DNA of 64,000 nt from Thermoanaerobacterium butyriciformans (GCF_017874545.1 NZ_JAGGLT010000012.1:20030-84029), one strand, 5' to 3'. Positions 27,822 to 35,724 are shown, numbered from the stretch's first letter. The notes: generated from the sequence alone by a model not told the origin. Numbers and translations are program-made.

Positions 27822-28387
27822 TTTTAAATTTAATTTTTACATTATTAATATTTTATATAATATCAAAGGAAATTTTAGAAAAAAGGCCACCTTATAAAGA
27901 GATGAAAAGGACTATAGGATTTAGGAGAGGAAAATTGATATACATAGATAAACAAGAGGAAGTAAAAAAAGACGGAGTTATATACAGCAAGCTCTTAAAA
28001 TCTCCCAAATATGGCATAAGCGGTAAGCCAGATTACATTTATGATGTAGGGAATGAATTAATACCATTGGAATTGAAAAGCTCTAAAGCCAATGGACATT
28101 CTCCTCTGCTAAAGGATGTCATGCAATTGACTGCTTATTTTTTGATAATTGAAGAAGAATTCGGAAAAAAAGTAAGAAGAGGTCGAATCATCTATCAAAA
28201 TACAATGTTTGAAGTGTACAATACAAAAGGGCTTAGGAGAGAATTGATTAAAGTTGTTAAAGAGATGAGGCTTTTAGAAGAAGAAAAGTTTTTTCCTGAC
28301 GTAGAAGGCGATTTTCTAAAGTGCAGATTTTGCCCTTGCAGAGATACTGTGTGTAAAATTTACAAAGAAAGCAAAGCAAAAATCTGA
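27818..28387 (+). CDS. C-terminal half of a split, membrane-anchored Cas4-like nuclease
   Basis: 189 aa. An N-terminal membrane helix (residues about 2-16) is followed by the positive run KRPPYKEMKR, so the rest should be cytoplasmic. The nuclease core has GKPDYI (D72), PLELKSS (E85, K87) and MQLTAY (Q103), the D-ExK-Q order of the RecB/Cas4 family, and a C-terminal cysteine cluster CRFCPCRDTVC (C169-C179). Together with the preceding gene's cysteine this could bind an iron-sulfur cluster. ATG 27818 lies behind GGGATAGGG. No cas1, cas2 or CRISPR array is near, so a CRISPR role is not supported. Confidence 0.75.
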   Translation: MILNLIFTLLIFYIISKEILEKRPPYKEMKRTIGFRRGKLIYIDKQEEVKKDGVIYSKLLKSPKYGISGKPDYIYDVGNELIPLELKSSKANGHSPLLKDVMQLTAYFLIIEEEFGKKVRRGRIIYQNTMFEVYNTKGLRRELIKVVKEMRLLEEEKFFPDVEGDFLKCRFCPCRDTVCKIYKESKAKI

Positions 28388-28453
28388 TAAGAATACAAAA
28401 CATCTGATTGCAAAAAATACATAGGAAGATATTTTTGAAATGAGGATGATAAT

Positions 28454-29398
28454 ATGCTAAGGAAGATATGTGTTTTGTTTTTTATTTCAATGCTTGTGTT
28501 TTCGACTGCATCTTGCAGTTTCATAAAGACGAAAAAGCCTTTAAACGATGAAAAAAAGTCTGTTCAAAAGCCTAGCGTGAATGTAAAAACCAGCAATAAT
28601 GATGTAAGTAAAGATGTAGAAGACAAATCAGCGGAAAGTGAAGCTGAAGATACAACGAAAGGCACAGTAAATAATGATGTATACAGTCCTCAGATAAATA
28701 CAGAAGGGCTTGATAATACCCTGTACGGCTGGGGTATGAGGGTATTGCCTGACCACAAGACACCTGAGATTACATCAAAAGCCATGAACCTTATAAAAAA
28801 GTACGATGGAATATTTACAGGAGATACAACGAAAAAATACGTATACTTGACATTTGATGAAGGATATGAAAATGGGTATACACCAAAAATTCTTGATATA
28901 TTAAAGGCAAATAATGTAAAGGCAGCTTTTTTTGTAACTGGACCGTATATTAAGGAACATGGCGATCTTGTTAAGAGAATGATTGCTGAAGGACATATAG
29001 TAGGTAATCATACGGTGAATCATCCTAGTCTTCCGAAAATTTCAGATGAAAAAGTTAAAAGCGAAATAACTGGTCTTGCAGAGATGTTTAAGAGCCTTAC
29101 AGGGAAAAATATGCATTATTTCAGGCCGCCCATGGGTGAGTACAGTGAAAGGACATTGTATATAACAAAATCACTTGGTTATAAAACTGTATTTTGGAGT
29201 CTTGCTCTTGCTGACTGGCAACCTTTGCCGGGAGGCCCTGATGAAAGTTATAATACTGTTATGAATAGAATTCATCCTGGGGCTGTTATACTGCTGCATG
29301 CTGTTTCGAAAGATGATACGATGGCTCTTGATAGGATATTAAAAGATATAAAAGTGCAGGGATATGTATTTAAGACTTTAGATGATATAAGCAAATAA
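28454..29398 (+). CDS. pdaA: PdaA-type peptidoglycan N-acetylmuramic acid deacetylase (polysaccharide deacetylase)
   Basis: 314 aa. A lipoprotein-like signal ends at FSTASC (about residue 21), followed by a Ser/Lys/Asp-rich linker to about residue 75. The NodB-type domain has TFDEGYENGYTP, GNHTVNHPSLP with the metal histidines, RPPMGEYSE, and LLHAVSKD. The preceding LYGWGMRVLPDHKTPE and the TFDxGYENG form are those of PdaA, which deacetylates MurNAc as the first step to muramic delta-lactam in spore cortex. The lipobox and linker are longer than in Bacillus PdaA. GAGGATG precedes ATG 28454. Confidence 0.85.
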   Translation: MLRKICVLFFISMLVFSTASCSFIKTKKPLNDEKKSVQKPSVNVKTSNNDVSKDVEDKSAESEAEDTTKGTVNNDVYSPQINTEGLDNTLYGWGMRVLPDHKTPEITSKAMNLIKKYDGIFTGDTTKKYVYLTFDEGYENGYTPKILDILKANNVKAAFFVTGPYIKEHGDLVKRMIAEGHIVGNHTVNHPSLPKISDEKVKSEITGLAEMFKSLTGKNMHYFRPPMGEYSERTLYITKSLGYKTVFWSLALADWQPLPGGPDESYNTVMNRIHPGAVILLHAVSKDDTMALDRILKDIKVQGYVFKTLDDISK

Positions 29399-29413
29399 AG
29401 TGAGGGGATAATT

Positions 29414-30448
29414 TTGAATCATATTATAGAAAGGAAGAATTTCTACATGATGGCCATTGCGTTCGTTTTAAGCTTTGGCGCAATAGCCATCATAATGAAG
29501 TTTTCAGGGTATCAAGGATTAAAAGATGTTATGAATATAAATCCCATTTATATTGGCATCATGCTGCTTTTTATTTTTTTAAGCTTGATGGTGGATACTT
29601 ATAGGATTAGAGATTTGCTTTTAGCCTTAGGAGAAGATTTAAGCGTTGGTTATCTATTTAAGTTTAATTTAGCTACTTTTTTCTTCAGCTACATAACTCC
29701 ATTTGGTTCAGGTGCACTGCCGATTACCATATATCTTTTGAATAAGAAAAAAATCCCACCAAATAAAAGTCTTATGATTTTTACAGCCAAGATCTTGTTT
29801 TCAGGTATTTTTTTCGGCACGATTCCACCGATACTGCTGATTTTCTTTAGAAAGCAGTTGGAGCTTACGCATGCTTTGTCTATATTTGCCATATTGGTTT
29901 CATTTATACTTTTGCTTTTATTGATAGGTCTTGTCTATATAATATTGAGGCCGGCTTTTTTAATCTCTGTAGTGAATTTGATTGCTGGCATAAAGTTTTT
30001 CTCAGGTGAAAGGTATAAAAAGTTTTTTGAAAATACAAAAACTGAAATTATTGAATACAATCGCAGATTTAATGAACTTTTCATGGTAAGTTCGGGAGGA
30101 AAGCTTCTAATATCGCAGCTTTTATACGCTATGCTTTTCTGGACTTTGTTTTACAGCATTGCACCAATTTTGATGATAGCGATGAACATAAAATTCAACA
30201 TTTTAGCTGTCATATCAAGGCAAATTATATTTTACGATATTCTTGCTTACAATGTGATACCAAGTGGAGCAGGATTTGTTGAAGTTGGCTTTGCCAGCAT
30301 ATTTTCAAATATTGTACCGCACCATTTGTTAGGTGTTTTCATAGGCATATGGAGGTTTTTCACATACTACGTATACTTGATTGCGTCAGGAATAGGATTT
30401 TTCTTGATGATGAGAAAAGATAAAGACAAGCCGTTAGGCGCTGAATGA
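29414..30448 (+). CDS. YbhN/UPF0104-type flippase-like membrane protein
   Basis: 344 aa with about eight transmembrane helices, of the lysylphosphatidylglycerol-synthase transmembrane family (YbhN/AglD/MprF N-terminal domain). The conserved patch FFSYITPFGSGALPI and the C-terminal NVIPSGAGFVEVGFASIF are visible. Members move lipids or lipid-linked sugars across the membrane; the substrate here is unknown. Start is TTG 29414 behind GAGGGGA. Only 15 bases separate it from pdaA, so the two are probably cotranscribed and may share an envelope role. Confidence 0.78.
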   Translation: MNHIIERKNFYMMAIAFVLSFGAIAIIMKFSGYQGLKDVMNINPIYIGIMLLFIFLSLMVDTYRIRDLLLALGEDLSVGYLFKFNLATFFFSYITPFGSGALPITIYLLNKKKIPPNKSLMIFTAKILFSGIFFGTIPPILLIFFRKQLELTHALSIFAILVSFILLLLLIGLVYIILRPAFLISVVNLIAGIKFFSGERYKKFFENTKTEIIEYNRRFNELFMVSSGGKLLISQLLYAMLFWTLFYSIAPILMIAMNIKFNILAVISRQIIFYDILAYNVIPSGAGFVEVGFASIFSNIVPHHLLGVFIGIWRFFTYYVYLIASGIGFFLMMRKDKDKPLGAE

Positions 30449-30472
30449 TTATTTTAAGTCATTGCGCCTTAA
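30436..30472 (+). terminator. Probable terminator after the YbhN-type gene
   Basis: AGGCGC plus AATGA pair with TCATT plus GCGCCT, with a two-base bulge. The stem includes the stop codon; the downstream T-run is interrupted by A's. Confidence 0.5.
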
Positions 30473-30484
30473 AAAATCTTTTTG

Positions 30485-30513
30485 TTGACTTTATTCGAAA
30501 AAACGAATATAAT
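30485..30513 (+). promoter_or_regulatory. Sigma-A promoter of the small arsR-type regulator gene
   Basis: TTGACT (30485-30490), 17-base spacer, TATAAT (30508-30513). The spacer contains the first ATTCG-N6-CGAAT operator. Confidence 0.82.
30493..30508. promoter_or_regulatory. ArsR-family operator copy 1
   Basis: ATTCGAAAAAACGAAT lies between the -35 and -10 boxes of the regulator's own promoter, an ideal place for autorepression. Confidence 0.75.
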
Positions 30514-30533
30514 TAGTTGGGAAGGGTGATAAG

Positions 30534-30818
30534 ATGGTAACAATTGATTTGTACGACAAGACGGCTGAGTACTTTAAAGCATTGTCACATCCGACAAGAA
30601 TTAAGATAATAGAGCTTTTAAGCAGAAATGAGATGTGCGTCTGTGAAATGATGGCTGTTTTGAATCTTGACCAATCTCATATCTCAAGGCATTTAATGGT
30701 GTTAAGGGCAAATGGGATAGTAAAAGATTCAAGGGAAGGAACAAAGATTTATTATACTCTTAAAAACAAGGACATCGTTAAAATTATAGATGAAGTTAAG
30801 AAAATAGTTGGGGAGTAA
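30534..30818 (+). CDS. ArsR/SmtB-family winged-helix regulator
   Basis: 94 aa. LSHPTRIKIIELLS, then MCVCEMM (a CxC metal-sensing position as in ArsR) and the recognition helix region LDQSHISRHLMVLRANGIV, define an ArsR-type repressor. Its own promoter and the downstream ferredoxin gene carry the same ATTCG-N6-CGAAT palindrome, so it probably represses both. The inducer could be a metal(loid) or a redox/sulfur signal; the CVC pair favours thiol-based sensing. GAAGGG precedes ATG 30534. Confidence 0.87.
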   Translation: MVTIDLYDKTAEYFKALSHPTRIKIIELLSRNEMCVCEMMAVLNLDQSHISRHLMVLRANGIVKDSREGTKIYYTLKNKDIVKIIDEVKKIVGE

Positions 30819-30837
30819 GCATTTGCTTATCTTATAT

Positions 30838-30853
30838 ATTCGAATAACCGAAT
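30838..30853. promoter_or_regulatory. ArsR-family operator copy 2
   Basis: ATTCGAATAACCGAAT, the same arms and spacing as copy 1, located 20 bases after the regulator's stop codon. Confidence 0.7.
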
Positions 30854-30914
30854 AAAGAAATATATTCCCTAATATATTTTTATAGTTAGATTAGTTATTT
30901 ATTTTGTCTATTTA

Positions 30915-30930
30915 ATTCGAAAAACCGAAT
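30915..30930. promoter_or_regulatory. ArsR-family operator copy 3, upstream of the ferredoxin gene
   Basis: ATTCGAAAAACCGAAT. A possible -35 TTGTCT (30904) lies just before it. Placement mirrors copy 1. Confidence 0.72.
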
Positions 30931-30970
30931 AAAAGAATAAAAATTAGCGACGTGAAAGGAGGTGAAATAG

Positions 30971-31177
30971 ATGGCAAAAAATTGGTATCCAATTATTGAC
31001 CACGATAAATGCATACAGTGCTATCAGTGTGTTAATTTCTGCAAACACGATGTTTACACAATAGGTGATGATGGTTTTCCGCTTGTAATAAATCCTGACA
31101 ACTGTGTAGAGTTTTGCAGAGGTTGCCAGAAGATATGCGATAACGACGCTATATCTTATTTTGGCGACAATAAATAA
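30971..31177 (+). CDS. Small 2[4Fe-4S] ferredoxin-like protein
   Basis: 68 aa with two cysteine clusters: CIQCYQCVNFCK (C-x2-C-x2-C-x3-C) and CVEFCRGCQKIC (C-x3-C-x2-C-x3-C), so two [4Fe-4S] centres, the second slightly non-standard. It should carry electrons in the cytoplasm. The start is set by AAAGGAGGTG. It follows an ArsR-type regulator with operators and precedes an HdrA-N-like gene 65 bases on, suggesting a dedicated redox pair switched by that regulator. Confidence 0.85.
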   Translation: MAKNWYPIIDHDKCIQCYQCVNFCKHDVYTIGDDGFPLVINPDNCVEFCRGCQKICDNDAISYFGDNK

Positions 31178-31242
31178 GCTTAATTTACAATTTCGCTTAA
31201 AGATTTTAAAAAATTATAAATTTAATTGGAGGGAATAATAAA

Positions 31243-31614
31243 ATGAGCAAAAAAGGATTGCTTTTATGCGTATGCCAAGGCACATGTCCTTCATTTCAGG
31301 ATATGGACACATTCGAAGTTTTAAACACATTAAGAAGGGAAAATATATTTGAATGGGTAGGATTGCACCCACAGCTTTGCGCGGAGGATGGGGATAGGTA
31401 TTTGCGTGAACTTTTAAAAGGTGCAGATATAGATGAGTTATACGTCGCTGCATGCGATCCAGTAATGCAGAGAAAAATGTATAGGGATGCTTTTGACGCA
31501 GTAGGATTCGACAGAGAAAAGCATATTGGCATAGAAATAAGAAATATGAACACAGAGCAAGTAATAAATGAAATCAAGAAAGCTGTTAATGAAAAAGGAC
31601 AATCAGAAAAATAA
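31243..31614 (+). CDS. Stand-alone HdrA N-terminal-like protein
   Basis: 123 aa. Its start (LLLCVCQGTCPSF) and the segment VAACDPVMQRKMYRDAF resemble the N-terminal domain of heterodisulfide reductase subunit A and related electron-bifurcating proteins, but the FAD-binding and ferredoxin domains are missing. Cysteines in CVCQGTC and later HPQLC could bind a cluster. GGAGGGA precedes ATG 31243. It probably works with the ferredoxin encoded just upstream; the reaction is unknown. Confidence 0.6.
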   Translation: MSKKGLLLCVCQGTCPSFQDMDTFEVLNTLRRENIFEWVGLHPQLCAEDGDRYLRELLKGADIDELYVAACDPVMQRKMYRDAFDAVGFDREKHIGIEIRNMNTEQVINEIKKAVNEKGQSEK

Positions 31615-31655
31615 TTTTTATATACTTATTATTTTAACAAGGAGTTTTAAAAAAG

Positions 31656-31680
31656 TCTCCCATCCTCTATAGATGGGGGA
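31656..31680 (-). terminator. Hairpin downstream of the HdrA-N-like gene with its T-run on the minus strand
   Basis: TCTCCCATC pairs with GATGGGGGA (one G-T pair) across a 7-base loop. The minus strand continues C-TTTTTT; the plus strand has no T-run. It lies in the 281-base gap 31615-31895, where I find nothing else firm. It could be a terminator for antisense transcription or a relic of a mobile-element end. Confidence 0.4.
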
Positions 31681-31895
31681 TTATTACTATTGTTTGTCGT
31701 ATAAATATATGTCATAATAGTATCAAGAGAAAAAAGCGTTATTTTTGTTTTGTTTATTAAATAAATTTATTATGAGGAATGCTTTTAAGACATAGACTTG
31801 ATACAAAAAAAGTGGAATTATTAGTTAACGATTTATGTGGGCCTAATTTTCTTCAACATTTTTGATGTCAAACTGGGAGAGGGATGTGATGCAAA

Positions 31896-32981
31896 TTGAT
31901 AGTTGGTGTTTTTTTGCTGTTAGGAATCGCTTCTGGTTTTATTCTGTTCAAAAATGTAAGACTGTCCCTGGAAAATCAACCTTTACAGAGGCAGTACAAA
32001 GTATCTGTCATAATTCCTGCAAGAAATGAAGAGAAAAATCTCCCATATATACTTGAGTCTCTAAAAAAGCAGACGTATATGCCTTATGAAGTAATCGTAG
32101 TTGATGATTTTTCCTCAGATAGGACTTTTGAGATTGCAAAAAGTTATGGCATTAAAGTTATAAGAAATACAGAAATGCCAGATGGTTGGACGGGGAAGAC
32201 TTGGGCTTTGTGGAATGGATACAAAAATTCTACAGGTGATGTACTTGCATTTATTGATGCTGATGTTAGACTATCTCCCCGTGCTTTAGAGGCATTGGTG
32301 AAAGCGAGAGAGAAGGCAAATGGAGCTATATCGGTTGTACCATATCATCGCCCTGAAAAATTTTATGAAAAGCTTTCATTGATACCATGTATTTTGGGGA
32401 TTTTTGCATTCACATCGCCCTTTGAAAAATATAATCCGCAAAAAGGAATGTATGGCTCTTGCATTGTCGTGTCCCGCGAAGATTATGAAAAGGTAAATGG
32501 ACATTACAGCATAAAAAGAGAAGTGCTGGATGACTTAAGTTTAGGACGAAAATTTACTATGAATGGTGTAAATGTTCAAAATTATATTGGATATGACTTT
32601 GTATCATTTAGGATGTATCCTTATGGCATCAAAAGCGAAATACAAGGTTTTGGAAAGAGTGCAATCTTAAGCACATCGAGGCTTTATAGCATTACGATTG
32701 TCCTTATTGCAGTTTGGTTTATTGGTTTATTGTCGGTAGAGCTTATTACACCGTTTCTTATTATATATAATAGTCCTTTGTCTACTTTATTTATGATCTT
32801 TTACATTATCTACACATTGCAGATTATCTATATTAATAAGTGGACAGGATATTATGGAGTAATTGTTTCATTATTTCACGTTCTTTCATCGTTGTTGTTT
32901 ATTTATATTATGCTTTACTCACTGTATCAAGTTTTCTTTTTAGGATACGTTACATGGAAAGGGAGAAAAATTAAAGTCTAA
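31896..32981 (+). CDS. GT2 glycosyltransferase, CrtQ-like
   Basis: 361 aa. An N-terminal membrane segment is followed by a GT-A domain (VSVIIPARNEEKNL, VVDDFSSDRT, then the DxD region AFIDADVRL) and a C-terminal membrane region with three or more helices. The order and GWTGKTWALWNGY resemble 4,4'-diaponeurosporenoate glycosyltransferase-type proteins, but carotenoid genes are absent, so a lipid acceptor is more likely. Start is TTG 31896 with GAGAGGGA upstream. A PlsY-like acyltransferase follows 13 bases later. Confidence 0.78.
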   Translation: MIVGVFLLLGIASGFILFKNVRLSLENQPLQRQYKVSVIIPARNEEKNLPYILESLKKQTYMPYEVIVVDDFSSDRTFEIAKSYGIKVIRNTEMPDGWTGKTWALWNGYKNSTGDVLAFIDADVRLSPRALEALVKAREKANGAISVVPYHRPEKFYEKLSLIPCILGIFAFTSPFEKYNPQKGMYGSCIVVSREDYEKVNGHYSIKREVLDDLSLGRKFTMNGVNVQNYIGYDFVSFRMYPYGIKSEIQGFGKSAILSTSRLYSITIVLIAVWFIGLLSVELITPFLIIYNSPLSTLFMIFYIIYTLQIIYINKWTGYYGVIVSLFHVLSSLLFIYIMLYSLYQVFFLGYVTWKGRKIKV

Positions 32982-32994
32982 GGGGGAAAATGAA

Positions 32995-33630
32995 TTGATA
33001 GCTTTTTATGCTTTTACTGAATTTATATGTGGTTCTATGATGTTTTCATATTGGTTAGGTCTTCTTGCTGAAAAAGATTTGCATATGTATGGGGATGGAA
33101 ATCCGGGGGCATTTAACCTGTGGCACGCTGCAGGATACAAACTGGGGATTTTAGGAGTAGCCCTTGACTTTTTAAAAGGATATTTTCCACTTTCGGTATT
33201 GGTATCAAAAGGCTATATTAGCGATGTTGAGATAGCTCCTGTTGCTGTTGCAGCTATATTAGGACACGTTTTTTCACCATTTTTAAAATGGCGTGGTGGC
33301 AAAGGAATAGCAGTAACATTTGGCGTATGGAGTGCGGTGACAAGATTTAATGTGTCTATTGCATACGCTGTTATACTGGCAATACTGTATGCAATAGCAA
33401 TAATTTTAAACAAAGGTAAATCCACTTCATCAGAAGTTGATGGATTTATGGTTGTTATAGGAATGCTGACATTGGTATTATATTTGTATTATAAATCATT
33501 TCCTATGTACATTTACGATATATGGTTTGCTAATCTTATGATTATTACATACACAAATAGAGAAAAACTTTATAAACTTTATAAAGATGTTTATGAGAAA
33601 CATCATGAAAATAATGCTGTTATGAGATAA
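32995..33630 (+). CDS. PlsY-like acylphosphate:glycerol-3-phosphate acyltransferase family protein
   Basis: 211 aa with about five membrane helices. PlsY motifs are present but altered: GDGNPGAFNLW where canonical PlsY has GSGNPGATN, and a good GHVFSPFLKWRGGKG. PlsY transfers acyl groups from acyl-phosphate to glycerol-3-phosphate in phospholipid synthesis. The altered first motif and the coupling to a glycosyltransferase gene raise the possibility of a paralogue acting on another acceptor. Start is TTG 32995 behind GGGGGAAAA. Confidence 0.78.
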   Translation: MIAFYAFTEFICGSMMFSYWLGLLAEKDLHMYGDGNPGAFNLWHAAGYKLGILGVALDFLKGYFPLSVLVSKGYISDVEIAPVAVAAILGHVFSPFLKWRGGKGIAVTFGVWSAVTRFNVSIAYAVILAILYAIAIILNKGKSTSSEVDGFMVVIGMLTLVLYLYYKSFPMYIYDIWFANLMIITYTNREKLYKLYKDVYEKHHENNAVMR

Positions 33631-33656
33631 GCCAGCAAGCTTTAGCTTGCTGGCTT
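33629..33656. terminator. Strong hairpin terminating the glycosyltransferase/PlsY unit
   Basis: AAGCCAGCAAGCT and AGCTTGCTGGCTT form a perfect 13-bp stem with a 2-base loop. The flanks are AT-rich rather than T-only. It separates the convergent ars operon. Confidence 0.75.
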
Positions 33657-33681
33657 AAATAAAAGGTATTGTGGATATGCG

Positions 33682-34092
33682 TTAATTTAAGTTTATTTCA
33701 TTATTTTTAATTCTTTTGATGAGTTCTTTAACTTTTGATTCGATTATATCTCTTGTCTTTCTAAACTCATCTATTGGTTTCCCATCGGGATCATCTAAGC
33801 CCCAGTCTTCTTTTAACTTGCAAGGTATATACGGGCATTCTACATTGCATCCCATAGTAATCAATATGTCAACTTTTGGTGGTATCTCATCTAAAAGTTT
33901 TGGGTTGTGACTGCTTATGTCGATGCCTACTTCTTTCATGACTTCAACCGCATTTGGATTTACCCTTTCAGCAAGTTTTGTGCCAGCGCTATAGGCTTCT
34001 AATATATCTGACCCTAAATGCTTTGCAAAACCTTCTGCCATTTGACTTCTGCATGAATTTGCTACACAGATGAAAGCTACTTTTACTTTCAT
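33682..34092 (-). CDS. arsC: Arsenate reductase, thioredoxin-type (LMW phosphatase fold)
   Basis: 136 aa. The phosphatase loop FICVANSCRSQMAEG carries the nucleophilic cysteine in CX5R, and MGCNVECPYIPC holds the redox cysteines that shuttle the disulfide to thioredoxin; DWGLDDPDGK is the acid loop. It reduces arsenate to arsenite for export. It is the last gene of arsR-acr3-arsC on the minus strand, 15 bases after acr3. Confidence 0.93.
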   Translation of the reverse strand: MKVKVAFICVANSCRSQMAEGFAKHLGSDILEAYSAGTKLAERVNPNAVEVMKEVGIDISSHNPKLLDEIPPKVDILITMGCNVECPYIPCKLKEDWGLDDPDGKPIDEFRKTRDIIESKVKELIKRIKNNEINLN

Positions 34093-34107
34093 AAAAATTC
34101 TCCTCTC

Positions 34108-35184
34108 TTATCTTTCTGTATTTGATTTTTTATTTGTATTCCAGTTGAGCCTTTTCCTAAAATACAATGCTACGTTTACTAACATAAGCATCACAGGAAC
34201 TTCTATTAATGGGCCAATTACACTTGCAAAAGCTTCATTTGAACTAAGACCAAAAACTGCGACTGCAACTGCTATTGCCAATTCAAAGTCATTGCTGGCT
34301 GCATTTAGACCAACAGTTGTACTTTCTGAATATCCGTATTTTAATTTGTACGACGTGAAAAATCCCAGCAAGAACATTATAATGAAATATAGCGTCAGTG
34401 GAATGGCAACCATTAAAACTTGCAAAGGCAATGTTACAATATATTTTCCTTTAAGTGAAAACATTACGATAATTGTAAACAAAAGTGCTACAAGAGTAAT
34501 CGGACTGATTTTTGGCATAAAAGTTTTTTCATACCATGTTATTCCCTTAGTCTTAATAAGCAATAATCTTGAAAGCACTCCTCCAACAAAGGGTATGCCC
34601 AAATATATAAGAACTGATGTAGCTATTTCTTTTATAGAAATATTTAAATTAATTGCTTTGGTACTAATACCGAAAATCGGAGGAAGTATTTTTATAAAAA
34701 TATAAGCAAAAATGGAATAAGTGACTACTTGCCAAATAGCGTTGAAAGCTACCAAAAGAGCAACAAAATCTCTATCACCATCTGCTAAGTCATTCCAGAC
34801 TAATACCATTGCAATGCATCTTGCAAGTCCTACCAGTATTACACCTATCATTAGGTGTGGATAATTGTGAAGAAATATAATGGCGAGCAAAAACATTACC
34901 AAAGGCCCTATAAACCAGTTGTATAAGATTGCAATTTTAAAAGGTTTTTTTGAAGCTTTGCTTTTTCCTATTTCCTCGTATTTAACTTTTGCCAACGGTG
35001 GATACATCATTAAAATGAGTCCAATCGCAATTGGTATTGATGTTGTTCCAATGCTTAATTTATTGAGCACATTCGAAAAATTAGGAAAAATATACCCTAT
35101 CAAAATACCAACAATCATTGCCAATAAAATCCATACGGTTAAAAACCTGTCCAAAAAAGATAGACTTTTTTTGCTTTCTCTCAA
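34108..35184 (-). CDS. arsB: Arsenite efflux permease, ACR3 family
   Basis: 358 aa with ten predicted membrane helices of the ACR3/BART type. The conserved cysteine region GLARCIAMVLVWNDL and the later YSESTTVGLNAASNDFELA are ACR3 hallmarks. It exports arsenite. I place the start at TTG (complement of 35182-35184), overlapping the arsR stop and preceded by AGAAAGGAAA; the longer frame to 35217 would run through arsR. It is often named arsB in annotation although not homologous to E. coli ArsB. Confidence 0.92.
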   Translation of the reverse strand: MRESKKSLSFLDRFLTVWILLAMIVGILIGYIFPNFSNVLNKLSIGTTSIPIAIGLILMMYPPLAKVKYEEIGKSKASKKPFKIAILYNWFIGPLVMFLLAIIFLHNYPHLMIGVILVGLARCIAMVLVWNDLADGDRDFVALLVAFNAIWQVVTYSIFAYIFIKILPPIFGISTKAINLNISIKEIATSVLIYLGIPFVGGVLSRLLLIKTKGITWYEKTFMPKISPITLVALLFTIIVMFSLKGKYIVTLPLQVLMVAIPLTLYFIIMFLLGFFTSYKLKYGYSESTTVGLNAASNDFELAIAVAVAVFGLSSNEAFASVIGPLIEVPVMLMLVNVALYFRKRLNWNTNKKSNTER

Positions 35185-35546
35185 TGTTGATTTCCTTTCT
35201 TTATAAATTGTTCGCAAGATATATTGCTTTCCTTATGTTTTTTGTAATTTTCATTGTCTTCTACAAATTTTGGATGATTTCTTAATGTACTAATAAGGTA
35301 ATCATACAATAATTTATTTTCTTTTATAAAATTATCATCAATTTTGTAATAAGCCCACTGGGCTTTTTTTTCATATGTTATGATTCCTTCGCTTTTTAGC
35401 TTATTTAGATGGCGAGAAACATTTGATTGAGTCATGTTTAAAATGGCTTCTATATCACATACACATAATGTGTCCTTTGATAAAAGGTTAAATATTCTCA
35501 ATCTATTTTCGTCACATAATGCCTTAAAGACGCCAACAATATTCAA
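35181..35546 (-). CDS. arsR: Arsenic-responsive ArsR repressor
   Basis: 121 aa ArsR/SmtB winged helix. TLCVCDIEAIL contains the arsenite-binding CxC on the third helix, followed by MTQSNVSRHLNKLKSEGII. It leads the operon with acr3 and arsC, fixing the ligand as arsenite/antimonite by context. Start is TTG (complement of 35544-35546) behind GGAGGG. A good sigma-A promoter lies upstream. Confidence 0.93.
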   Translation of the reverse strand: MNIVGVFKALCDENRLRIFNLLSKDTLCVCDIEAILNMTQSNVSRHLNKLKSEGIITYEKKAQWAYYKIDDNFIKENKLLYDYLISTLRNHPKFVEDNENYKKHKESNISCEQFIKKGNQH

Positions 35547-35584
35547 TAGCTACCCTCCTTATGATTATATTTGATTATACTCAT

Positions 35585-35613
35585 ATTATAGCTTAACAAA
35601 TTAAAACTGTCAA
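35585..35613 (-). promoter_or_regulatory. Sigma-A promoter of the ars operon
   Basis: On the minus strand TTGACA (35613-35608), 17 bases, TATAAT (35590-35585). Confidence 0.82.
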
Positions 35614-35651
35614 ATTGATATTGATATTAAATACCATGCAAAAGCATAAAA

Positions 35652-35668
35652 TTGATAATATATATCAA
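35652..35668. promoter_or_regulatory. Palindrome between the ars and glp promoters
   Basis: TTGATAATATATATCAA, perfect 6-base arms around ATATA. It lies about 40 bases upstream of the glpP -24/-12 promoter, where an activator site is expected, but could equally belong to ArsR. Confidence 0.45.
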
Positions 35669-35707
35669 CTTATTAATTCCGTATATGCTAAAATAAATGA
35701 TGATGTG

Positions 35708-35724
35708 TTGGCATACAATTTGCA
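35708..35724 (+). promoter_or_regulatory. Sigma-54 (-24/-12) promoter of the glpP-glpF-glpK unit
   Basis: TTGGCATACAATTTGCA has GG and GC at the canonical 12-base spacing (TGGCA-N6-TTGCA type). It is nearly identical to the element before dhaK. Confidence 0.78.

Noticed and set aside
27552..28387. CRISPR-Cas locus
   Set aside because: Only a Cas4-like fold is present; no cas1, cas2, effector or repeat array was found in the window.
34070..34705. Plus-strand frame of 211 codons opposite acr3
   Set aside because: It is the antisense of a well-supported ACR3 permease with no start signal; alternating hydrophobic residues reflect the membrane gene opposite.
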